This document shows positions 1-7,093 of a stretch of DNA of 7,093 nt, in pieces. Position 1 is the stretch's first letter. Each line of letters starts with the position of its first letter. Source of the DNA: Streptomyces katrae (GTDB lineage Bacteria; Actinomycetota; Actinomycetes; Streptomycetales; Streptomycetaceae). A model generated the notes under the pieces. That model ran no database searches. It had not been told where the DNA came from and saw only the letters and a program-made list of their open reading frames with translations. The stretch spans positions 1 through 7,093 of the forward strand of contig NZ_JZWV01000294.1 in assembly GCF_000966975.1 (NCBI RefSeq), read 5' to 3'. The position numbers and the translations under genes are program-made.

Positions 1-1
1 C

Positions 2-1450
2 CCTCCGCCCGGCGGCACCCGCCCGCTCCGCAAGCGCTTCGTGCTGACGGCGATGGGCTGCGCCGGGGGCCTGATCATGCTCGATCAGACCGTGGTCGCG
101 GTCGCCCTCGGCCCGATGGCGCGGAGCCTGGGCCTGACGACCTGGGTGATGCACCGCGTGGTGCTCGTCTACGTCCTCGCGCTGTCCGCGTTCGCACCGG
201 TCGGCGGGATGGCGGCGCGCCGTTTCGGACTGCTGGGCACCTTCCGGTGCGGCATCGTGCTCTTCGCCGTCGCCTCGGGCGCCTGCGGCCTCACCCCGGC
301 AGGTGACGCGGCCGCGCCGTTCCTGCTCCTGATGAGGGCCTTGCAGGGCGTCGGGGCCGGGCTGATGATCCCCGTGGCGACCACCGTGATCACGAACGTG
401 TACGAGGAGCACGAGCGCGGCCGGGCCCTGGCCGTCTACGCGGGCCTGGCGCAGGTCTTCTTCTCCCTCGGCCCCGTGGTGGGCGCGGTGCTGACCCAGT
501 ACCTCGGCTGGCGTTCCGTCTTCCCCGCCGGGGTGCCCGTGGCCGCCGCGGCCCTCTGGCTGGCCGCCCGTGCGGGGGTGGAGGAGGAGCGGGGGAGGGG
601 CGCGCTCACCGTGGTCCAGCCCGTCGCCGTCATCGCCTCCGTGGGTGCGGTCGTCCTCGCGCTGTACCAGTGCGGGATCTGGGGCCTCGCCGACCCCAGG
701 ACCCCCGCCGCCCTGACGGCGGCGGCCGCGGCCCTGGTCCTGGCCGTACGGCTCGTCCTGCGGTCCCGGGAGCCCCTGGTGAACCTGCGGCTGCTGCGGA
801 TCCGCCCGTACGCCGTGGCGACCGCGCTCACCTTCCTCGTACAGGGCCCGCAACTGATCGTGATGGTGCACGGCACGCTGTTCCTGCGGCAGGCCATGCA
901 CCTGCCGCCGCTCACCACCGGCCTCGCCCTGCTGCCCCTGGTCGGCGCCCTCACCACGGGCACCTTCCTGTCCGGCCACCTCCTGGACCGCCACCGCTCC
1001 ATCCGGGTCCCCGTGCTGCTCGGGCTGACGGCCGCCACCCTCGGCGCGGCGCTCTGGACGGCCGCCCTGCCGTCACGGGCGTACCTCTGGCAGGTCCCCG
1101 GGATGGTCCTGGCGGGCATCGGCATGGGCATGCCGGTCCCGGCGCTGAGCGCCGAACTGATGCGCGCGGTACCGCAACACGACCGGGCCGACGCGTCCGT
1201 CCTGCGCCAGACGCTCCGTCAGCTGGGCGGAGCGGTCGGACTGGCGCTGGCGGGGGCGCTGGTCCTGGCCGCGAACGACGACACCGCCGACGCGGCGGGC
1301 ATCGTCACCGCCACCGCCACGCCGGTGGCCTTCGTCACCGCGGACGCCTTCCTGCTGGCCGCGCTGCTGTCCGCGACCGCCCTGCTGCCGGTCAGGGCGC
1401 CCGCGAAGGTGGCCCCGGCCGGCCGCGGCCCCGCGCACCACCACCCGTGA
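2..1450 (+). CDS. DHA2-family MFS drug efflux transporter, 5' end outside window
   Basis: This is an inner-membrane proton-driven exporter of the EmrB/QacA (DHA2, 14-helix) branch of the major facilitator superfamily, likely for drugs or secondary metabolites. Numbering from the GTG at 41, the family signature LDQTVVAVAL is at residues 14-23 (usual form LDxTVVNVAL), RALQGVGAGLMIP at 99-111, and the antiporter motif C region GPVVG...YLGWRSVF at 144-161. The mid-protein EPLVNLRLLRIRPY at 244-257 matches the loop that precedes the second half in 14-helix exporters. The first GTG inside the window is at 41, but the frame is open to the left edge and encodes a basic run (RPLRKRF) just before the first helix, so the true start is probably upstream and the gene is cut by the window. 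The C-terminus is short and ends in a histidine cluster. It is convergent with the MerR-like regulator downstream. The family is sure; the substrate cannot be told. Confidence 0.9.
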   Translation, partial: PPPGGTRPLRKRFVLTAMGCAGGLIMLDQTVVAVALGPMARSLGLTTWVMHRVVLVYVLALSAFAPVGGMAARRFGLLGTFRCGIVLFAVASGACGLTPAGDAAAPFLLLMRALQGVGAGLMIPVATTVITNVYEEHERGRALAVYAGLAQVFFSLGPVVGAVLTQYLGWRSVFPAGVPVAAAALWLAARAGVEEERGRGALTVVQPVAVIASVGAVVLALYQCGIWGLADPRTPAALTAAAAALVLAVRLVLRSREPLVNLRLLRIRPYAVATALTFLVQGPQLIVMVHGTLFLRQAMHLPPLTTGLALLPLVGALTTGTFLSGHLLDRHRSIRVPVLLGLTAATLGAALWTAALPSRAYLWQVPGMVLAGIGMGMPVPALSAELMRAVPQHDRADASVLRQTLRQLGGAVGLALAGALVLAANDDTADAAGIVTATATPVAFVTADAFLLAALLSATALLPVRAPAKVAPAGRGPAHHHP

Positions 1451-1453
1451 CGG

Positions 1454-1477
1454 TCTGCCCGGCGTCGCCCGGGCGGG
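1454..1477. terminator. hairpin between convergent transporter and MerR genes
   Basis: GCCCGG at 1457-1462 pairs with CCGGGC at 1469-1474 across a 6-base loop. The stem extends outward by one Watson-Crick and two G-T pairs to 1454-1477. It starts just after the transporter stop and ends against the stop (1478-1480) of the frame-shifted tail of the MerR gene, so it is placed to end transcription from both sides. It has no T-run, which is usual for Streptomyces. The structure is read by eye only. Confidence 0.45.
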
Positions 1478-1606
1478 TCACACGGCCGCGCCGGGTGCCG
1501 AGGCCCTCGGGGCGCGGTCCCGCCGGGCGATGGCCCCGGCCACCTCTTCGACGGCGCCCCGGACCAGGTCACCGTAGGCGTCCTCGGAAAGCCCGGGGGC
1601 GTGCGC
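1478..1606 (-). other. probable true C-terminal tail of the MerR-clamp gene in a shifted frame
   Basis: One base off the MerR reading frame there is an open stretch of 42 codons to a TGA at 1478-1480. It contains an acidic, helix-like segment (LSEDAYGDLVRGAVEEVAGA). In this frame codon position 2 is the GC-poor one (about half G/C over the first 30 codons counted from about 1600) and positions 1 and 3 are about 90 percent, the normal profile for these genomes. In the unshifted frame position 3 would be the poor one. Restoring the frame would give a protein of about 325 residues. The tail itself does not resemble the rest of clamp domain 3. Confidence 0.5.
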
Positions 1607-2453
1607 CCGGCCGGACGTCCACCGTCCGGCCGGAGAGGCGCAGCTCCACGCGCTCGCCGGGCTGTTCCTCCAGGGCGCGCAGGAACGGCTCCTTGGAGAC
1701 CGTCGCGCGGCCGGTGACCGTTCCCAGTGAGCCGAGCACGAGCCGGTGGTCGGGGAACTCCTCGGTGAGCAACCGGGCGTAGCGGTCCTCCCGCCCCGTG
1801 GTCCGGAACCAGATCCCGTGCGGCCCCGCTTCGAGCCGCACCAGTGCGCTGCGGCGGATGTGGCAGGCCGCCGTCCGCAGATCGTCTCCGCTGACCGTGC
1901 CGGCCCAGGTCCGCCCCGGAGGTGCGCTCGGCACCAGGGTGCGGGTGGAGAGGCGGTACCGGTCGGTCGCCGTCAGGGTCACCGCCTCGTGGTCCGCCTC
2001 GATGCGCAGGGCGCCGAGCACCGGAAGCGACGGATCGTGCGCGGTCGCGGTGAGGACCTGCTCGACCGCGTCGGCCAGGACGGGGCCCTTCAGCGCCGCG
2101 ATCGGCAGAGCGGGCCCGCCCCCCAGCGAGGACATGACGCCGGCGGCCGTCCGCAGGGCCGCCGACGCATCCCCGACGATCTTCGCCACGTGGGCGTCGA
2201 CCAGCCGGGACGCCTCCCCGGCCTCCGCGGCGAGGACCGCCTCCACACCGGCGAGGGGCATGGCGATCTCACGGAGCTGCCGCAGTGCGGTCGCCCGCGT
2301 CAGCTGCTCCACGCCGTAAAAGCGGTAGCCCGACACGGGGTCGACCTCGGCGGGCTGCAGCAGACCGGAGTCGGCGTAGAAACGCAACGCGCTGGAGGTC
2401 AGACCGCAGCGCCGGGCGAAGACGCCGATGGGCATCAGTTCGGAAGGGGACAC
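1569..2453 (-). CDS. MerR-family regulator fused to DNA polymerase III beta-clamp-like domain; 3' end probably frameshifted
   Basis: This is a predicted cytoplasmic DNA-binding regulator of 294 residues. Residues 7-75 form the MerR winged helix-turn-helix (MPIGVFARRCGLTSSALRFY, then SGYRFYGVEQLTR). After a helical linker (about 76-115), residues 119-240 resemble domain 2 of the bacterial beta sliding clamp: LPVLGALRIEADHEAVTLTATDRYRLS (143-169) corresponds to the clamp's conserved ATDRYRL segment, and RLLTEEFPDHRLVL (227-240) corresponds to the segment leading into domain 3. Residues 245-283 resemble the start of domain 3, but the rest of that domain is absent. Clamp domain 1 is not present, so a normal ring is not expected; the clamp fold may be a sensor or dimerisation module (inference). 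Codons 284-294 lose the G/C third-position bias, and a one-base shift at a C5 run (1595-1599) opens a coding-like frame to 1478. The GTG start is chosen because a MerR-type promoter ends 6 bases upstream. ATG codon 7 is the alternative start but has no ribosome site. Confidence 0.85.
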   Translation of the reverse strand: MSPSELMPIGVFARRCGLTSSALRFYADSGLLQPAEVDPVSGYRFYGVEQLTRATALRQLREIAMPLAGVEAVLAAEAGEASRLVDAHVAKIVGDASAALRTAAGVMSSLGGGPALPIAALKGPVLADAVEQVLTATAHDPSLPVLGALRIEADHEAVTLTATDRYRLSTRTLVPSAPPGRTWAGTVSGDDLRTAACHIRRSALVRLEAGPHGIWFRTTGREDRYARLLTEEFPDHRLVLGSLGTVTGRATVSKEPFLRALEEQPGERVELRLSGRTVDVRPGARPRAFRGRLR

Positions 2454-2459
2454 GCCGTC

Positions 2460-2490
2460 ATCATCGGCCTTCGACCAACCTGAAGGTCAA
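2460..2490 (-). promoter_or_regulatory. MerR-type promoter with 19-base spacer and operator dyad
   Basis: On the minus strand, TTGACC (2490-2485) and GATGAT (2465-2460) are separated by exactly 19 bases, the over-long spacer known for promoters that MerR proteins activate by DNA distortion. The spacer region holds CCTTC (2486-2482) and GAAGG (2472-2468), a perfect 5-base inverted repeat around 9 bases, extendable to 6 of 7. It lies directly upstream of the MerR-clamp gene, so autoregulation is likely. The -10 is followed by only 6 bases before the GTG, which predicts a transcript starting at or next to the start codon (leaderless). Confidence 0.7.
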
Positions 2491-2504
2491 CATCGGTCCG
2501 TGGC

Positions 2505-2522
2505 GCCGGGGCCCCCTCCGGC
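2505..2522 (-). terminator. possible hairpin terminator after rhomboid-like gene
   Basis: GCCGG (2505-2509) and CCGGC (2518-2522) form a GC-rich stem, 9 bases past the stop of the rhomboid-like gene and just ahead of the MerR promoter. It would separate the two same-strand genes. There is no T-run, and the GC content makes such hairpins common by chance. Confidence 0.3.
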
Positions 2523-2530
2523 GGCGGCCG

Positions 2531-3208
2531 TCACACCGGTCGGGCCGTCGCAAGCGGCGGGCGAGCAGGAGCCGCCAGCGCGATCCCGAGCCCGAGTGCG
2601 CAGCCGACGAGCAGGCCCACGCCATGGTTGTTGGTGAGGAGGCACAGCCCGAGCCCCGCCGCGGGGACGGCGAGCGCCGCCCACCGCAGGGCGGTCGTCC
2701 CACCGCGCACCGCGTACCAGGCGGCGAGCGCGCCCACGAGGCCGCAGATCGCCACCGAGTCGCCGCCTCCCCGGGGGCTCCATCCGGCCATGCTCACCGA
2801 CTGCGCCGCCACACCGCTCGCCGCGAAGACCAATCCGGTCCGCCAGGCGCCGAACTGCCGCTCGGCCACCGGGGCGACGACCACGAGCGCGGCCAGGTTC
2901 AGCAGGAGCTGGAACCAGCCGGACGACTGCACCGCCAAGGCGGTCACGGCCCGCCACCACGGCCCGTGGGGCTCCCGCTCCAGCGCCTCGACCGTGGCGG
3001 GGACCACCGTCTGGACCACCCCGAGCAGCACCATGGCGGCCACCAGCACCGACGCGACCCGGGGGACCGGGCGCCGCCACGCCCGCAGCAGGGCCAACGG
3101 CGGAGGCGTCCGCTCCTGGCCCTCCGCGGCGAGGGCTGCCAGGACTTGGATGCCCGGTACGACGACGGCCGCCGCGCACCCGTAGACCGAAACAGTGTGC
3201 ATGTCCAT
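2531..3208 (-). CDS. rhomboid-family intramembrane serine protease-like protein
   Basis: This is a 225-residue polytopic membrane protein. GPWWRAVTA (82-90) and SSGWFQLLLNLAAL (95-108) match the rhomboid loop-1 and following helix (usual form GEWWRLxTxxFLHxxxxHLxxNMxxL), with the family asparagine kept at 104 but the nearby histidines replaced. The catalytic serine helix reads GDSVAICGLVGA (149-160) in place of GxSGAIxGLxGA: Ser151 is kept but the following glycine is valine. NHGVGLLVG (194-202) matches the last helix, with the catalytic candidate His195 and the HxxG spacing. Rhomboids cut or unfold membrane proteins within the bilayer; here activity is uncertain because of the altered serine motif. 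Two N-terminal hydrophobic segments (about 5-28 and 51-71) precede the core. The start is ATG at 3208, with a second ATG two codons on; no strong ribosome site precedes either. It is divergent from the GNAT gene. Confidence 0.75.
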   Translation of the reverse strand: MDMHTVSVYGCAAAVVVPGIQVLAALAAEGQERTPPPLALLRAWRRPVPRVASVLVAAMVLLGVVQTVVPATVEALEREPHGPWWRAVTALAVQSSGWFQLLLNLAALVVVAPVAERQFGAWRTGLVFAASGVAAQSVSMAGWSPRGGGDSVAICGLVGALAAWYAVRGGTTALRWAALAVPAAGLGLCLLTNNHGVGLLVGCALGLGIALAAPARPPLATARPV

Positions 3209-3272
3209 GACCGAAGCCTGTCAGACCCCGGATCCCGCCCGACGGCCGCCCATGGCAGGGTTGCGCTCATGC

Positions 3273-3300
3273 CGGCAACCCCCGCCATATTCGGTTGCCG
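3273..3300. promoter_or_regulatory. inverted repeat in the divergent promoter region, possible operator
   Basis: CGGCAACC (3273-3280) and GGTTGCCG (3293-3300) form a perfect 8-base inverted repeat around 12 bases, within the 122-base gap between the divergent rhomboid-like and GNAT genes. The spacer includes CATATT (3286-3291), one of the few AT-rich spots here. With TTGCGC (3261-3266) 19 bases upstream, it could be a weak promoter for the GNAT gene. A protein bound to the repeat would cover that -10. It may instead be an RNA hairpin. Confidence 0.35.
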
Positions 3301-3319
3301 CCGGACGGGTCCGCCGGAT

Positions 3320-3325
3320 AGGAAG
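3320..3325 (+). promoter_or_regulatory. ribosome binding site of GNAT gene
   Basis: AGGAAG lies 5 bases ahead of the ATG at 3331. It is a good match to the anti-Shine-Dalgarno and fixes the start of the GNAT gene. Confidence 0.7.
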
Positions 3326-3330
3326 CTCAC

Positions 3331-3873
3331 ATGCTGAGAGGCGCCAAGGTCGGGCTCAGGGCCCGCTTCGACGAGGACATCCCGGTCCTGCGGACCGAGC
3401 TCTACGACGACGTGGTCAACTCCTCGCGGTCCGAGGCCGGGCCGTGGAAGCCGATGACCCCCGGCACGCGGGACCCGCGGCTCGTGGTCGACGAGAAGCA
3501 GGAGCGGAGCGTCTCGTTCTCCGTGGTGGAGCTGGAGGGCGGCACGCTCATCGGGTCCGCCACGCTGTGGGGCATCGACACGCACAACCGCAACGCCCAC
3601 ATCGGGCTGGGGCTGTTCCCGGCCGCCCGGGGCAAGGGCTACGGCACCGACGTGGTCGCGGTGCTGTGCCACTACGGGTTCACCGTGCGCGGCTTGCGCC
3701 GGCTGCAGATCGAAACGCTCGCGGACAACGCCGCGATGCTGCGCTCCGCCGAGCGCAACGGCTTCGTCCGCGAGGGCGTACTGCGCTCCTCGGCCTGGGT
3801 GATGGGCGAGTTCCTGGACGAGGTGCTGCTCGGGCTCCTCGCCCAGGACTGGGAGCCGGCCCCGGCGCGCTAG
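3331..3873 (+). CDS. GNAT-family N-acetyltransferase, RimJ/RimL-like
   Basis: This is a cytoplasmic acetyltransferase of 180 residues that moves an acetyl group from acetyl-CoA to an amine, either a protein N-terminus or a small molecule. The acetyl-CoA pyrophosphate loop is clear: RGKGYGTDVV at 100-109 (family pattern Q/RxxGxG/A), preceded by the beta strand AHIGLGLFP (89-97). The following NAAMLRSAERNGFVREGVLR (133-152) is the typical RimJ/RimL-type ending, in which an asparagine and the RNGF segment shape the CoA site. The length matches single-domain members. The ATG at 3331 is supported by a good ribosome site. It is divergent from the rhomboid-like gene and convergent with katG, so it is probably a single-gene unit. 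The substrate cannot be told; the RimJ/RimL resemblance does not prove that it modifies a ribosomal protein. Confidence 0.9.
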   Translation: MLRGAKVGLRARFDEDIPVLRTELYDDVVNSSRSEAGPWKPMTPGTRDPRLVVDEKQERSVSFSVVELEGGTLIGSATLWGIDTHNRNAHIGLGLFPAARGKGYGTDVVAVLCHYGFTVRGLRRLQIETLADNAAMLRSAERNGFVREGVLRSSAWVMGEFLDEVLLGLLAQDWEPAPAR

Positions 3874-3895
3874 GCGCCCCCGGCGCGGCAGGACA

Positions 3896-3952
3896 CGGCA
3901 CGGCCGGACCGGACCGGACCGGACCCGACCCGCGTCCGGCCGCGCCGTGCCG
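3896..3952. terminator. bidirectional hairpin between GNAT gene and katG
   Basis: CGGCACGG (3896-3903) pairs with CCGTGCCG (3945-3952), and CCGGAC (3904-3909) pairs with GTCCGG (3934-3939). This gives a 14-pair GC-rich stem with a 5-base bulge on the right arm and a loop of 24 bases. It lies 22 bases past the GNAT stop and 10 bases past the katG stop, as expected for a shared terminator of convergent genes. Confidence 0.65.
3906..3930. repeat. GGACC pentamer tandem repeat
   Basis: Four perfect head-to-tail copies of GGACC (3906-3925) are followed by one degenerate copy, CGACC. The repeat fills most of the loop of the convergent terminator hairpin and overlaps the end of its left stem. It is noncoding. 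Confidence 0.8.
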
Positions 3953-3962
3953 GGGCGGCGGC

Positions 3963-6275
<2,313 letters not shown>

Positions 6276-6379
6276 TCAGAGCCACGAGAACACGCACGCA
6301 CGGGAATGCTTAGTACGACGGGATGATTTCCACCGCCGCATCCGGCCCTTTCACGTGGGGCGCGGCAGGGGAGGCATTC

Positions 6380-6396
6380 CCATTCCGGGGAAATGG
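6380..6396 (-). terminator. possible hairpin after DUF1206 gene
   Basis: CCATT and AATGG on the minus strand close a short stem with inner G-C pairs (6380-6396), 35 bases past the DUF1206 stop. It would end transcription before katG. The stem is short and has no T-run. A direct duplication of CATTCC (6375-6386) overlaps it. Confidence 0.3.
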
Positions 6397-6431
6397 CCGG
6401 GAGACGGTGCTCGCCGCGCCTCGGGGCCCTG

Positions 6432-7093
6432 TCACACCCGGGGCCAGGCGGCCATCGCCCAGGAGAACACCCCGAACAGCAGCAGCCCCGTCGCGACGGC
6501 GACCAGCAGCCACGGGCCGGCCGGGGTCTGCGCGAACGAGCGGAGGGTGTCGTCCACCCCCTTCGCCTTCCGCGGGTCGTACGAGACGGCCGCGTGTACG
6601 AGGAACGCCCCGGCCGCCGTGAACACGGCCCCGCGTGCCACGCCGCCCACCACGCCGAGCACGTCCACGGCCCGCCGGGCGCCCCGGGGAAGGCGGCCCG
6701 TCTCCATGTGCTCGCGGAAGGTCAGCCGGGCCGCACCCACCACGACGACGATCCCCCCGACGGCGATGCCGAGGCCCGCCAGCCCCACGAGCCACGGGCC
6801 GGCGGGGACGGCCAGCAGCTGGGCCGTGACGTCCCGGGACTGCTCGTCGCTCGAACGCCCACCGCCCCGGCCGGCGGCGAAGGACAGCGCGGAGAAGGCC
6901 GTCACCGCGTAGAAGACGGTCCGGGCCGCCGCCGCCACGCGCTTGGCCGGCTTGCGCCCGTCGGGTCCCACGGAACCGAAGAGGACCTCCGAGCACCGCC
7001 AGAGCGCCATCGCCACCAGACCGATGCCGACGGCCCACACCAGCACCCGCCCGAACGGCTGGCCGGCGAGCTCGGCGAGCGCCCCCGTACGGT
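6432..7093 (-). CDS. DUF1206 membrane protein, start outside window
   Basis: This is a polytopic membrane protein of the DUF1206 family, of unknown function. The family is built of three repeats, each with two helices. The window holds the end of repeat 1 (TGALAELAGQPFGR, then a helix ending ALWRCSEVLFG) and all of repeats 2 and 3. Repeats 2 and 3 share the motif PAGPWL before their second helix (residues 81-86 and 175-180 counted from the GTG at 7046) and an AR-x-(V/A)-(F/V)-type start to their first helix (ARTVFYAVTAF, ARGAVFTAAGAF). The frame is open through the right edge of the window and the upstream codons fit the family, so the GTG at 7046 is an internal codon and the gene is cut. About 220 residues are visible; members are usually somewhat longer. 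It lies upstream of katG on the same strand, but the gap and a possible hairpin argue against cotranscription. Confidence 0.85.
   Translation of the reverse strand, partial: RTGALAELAGQPFGRVLVWAVGIGLVAMALWRCSEVLFGSVGPDGRKPAKRVAAAARTVFYAVTAFSALSFAAGRGGGRSSDEQSRDVTAQLLAVPAGPWLVGLAGLGIAVGGIVVVVGAARLTFREHMETGRLPRGARRAVDVLGVVGGVARGAVFTAAGAFLVHAAVSYDPRKAKGVDDTLRSFAQTPAGPWLLVAVATGLLLFGVFSWAMAAWPRV

Noticed and set aside
436..1131. 231-codon open frame antisense to the transporter, and other long frames overlapping it (for example 670-1782 on +)
   Set aside because: The frame of the transporter has clear membrane-protein motifs; the others give Arg/Pro/Ala-rich strings with no family resemblance.
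6300..6340. Possible stress-sigma promoter for katG (GGAAAT near 6327 with TACTAA near 6312 on the minus strand)
   Set aside because: The spacing is about 10 bases, too short for a sigma-70 or SigR-type promoter, and no GGGAAT-N18-GTT pattern fits.

Overview
The window is very GC-rich, its reading frames end codons almost always in G or C, and several starts are GTG. This composition, together with the protein families present, points to an actinomycete chromosome, most likely Streptomyces or a close relative. I see no mobile element, tRNA, rRNA or CRISPR array. It reads as ordinary chromosomal accessory or housekeeping territory with six protein genes, two of them cut by the window edges.

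Layout from left to right: (1) a DHA2-type multidrug efflux transporter of the major facilitator superfamily on the + strand, whose first codons lie outside the window; (2) convergent to it, a MerR-family regulator whose C-terminal half looks like the second domain and part of the third domain of the DNA polymerase III beta sliding clamp; (3) upstream of the regulator on the same strand, a rhomboid-like membrane protein with an altered serine motif; (4) divergent from that, a GNAT N-acetyltransferase on the + strand; (5) convergent to the GNAT gene, a full-length catalase-peroxidase (katG) with all catalytic residues; (6) upstream of katG on the same strand, a DUF1206 membrane protein whose start lies beyond the right edge.

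The most notable element is the MerR-clamp fusion. It has its own promoter of the classical MerR type: TTGACC, a 19-base spacer carrying an inverted repeat, then GATGAT. The -10 lies 6 bases from the GTG start, so the gene is probably autoregulated and leaderless. Its 3' end carries a probable one-base frameshift at a run of five C (minus strand). The open frame after the shift has the codon-position GC profile of a real Streptomyces gene and runs to a stop at 1478, leaving only a hairpin-sized gap to the transporter stop. I cannot tell whether the shift is a real mutation or a sequence error.

The genes do not form one pathway. The transporter and MerR gene may be functionally linked (drug efflux plus regulator), but they are convergent, so the promoter the regulator most clearly controls is its own. 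katG stands alone: no furA-type regulator gene is visible next to it.
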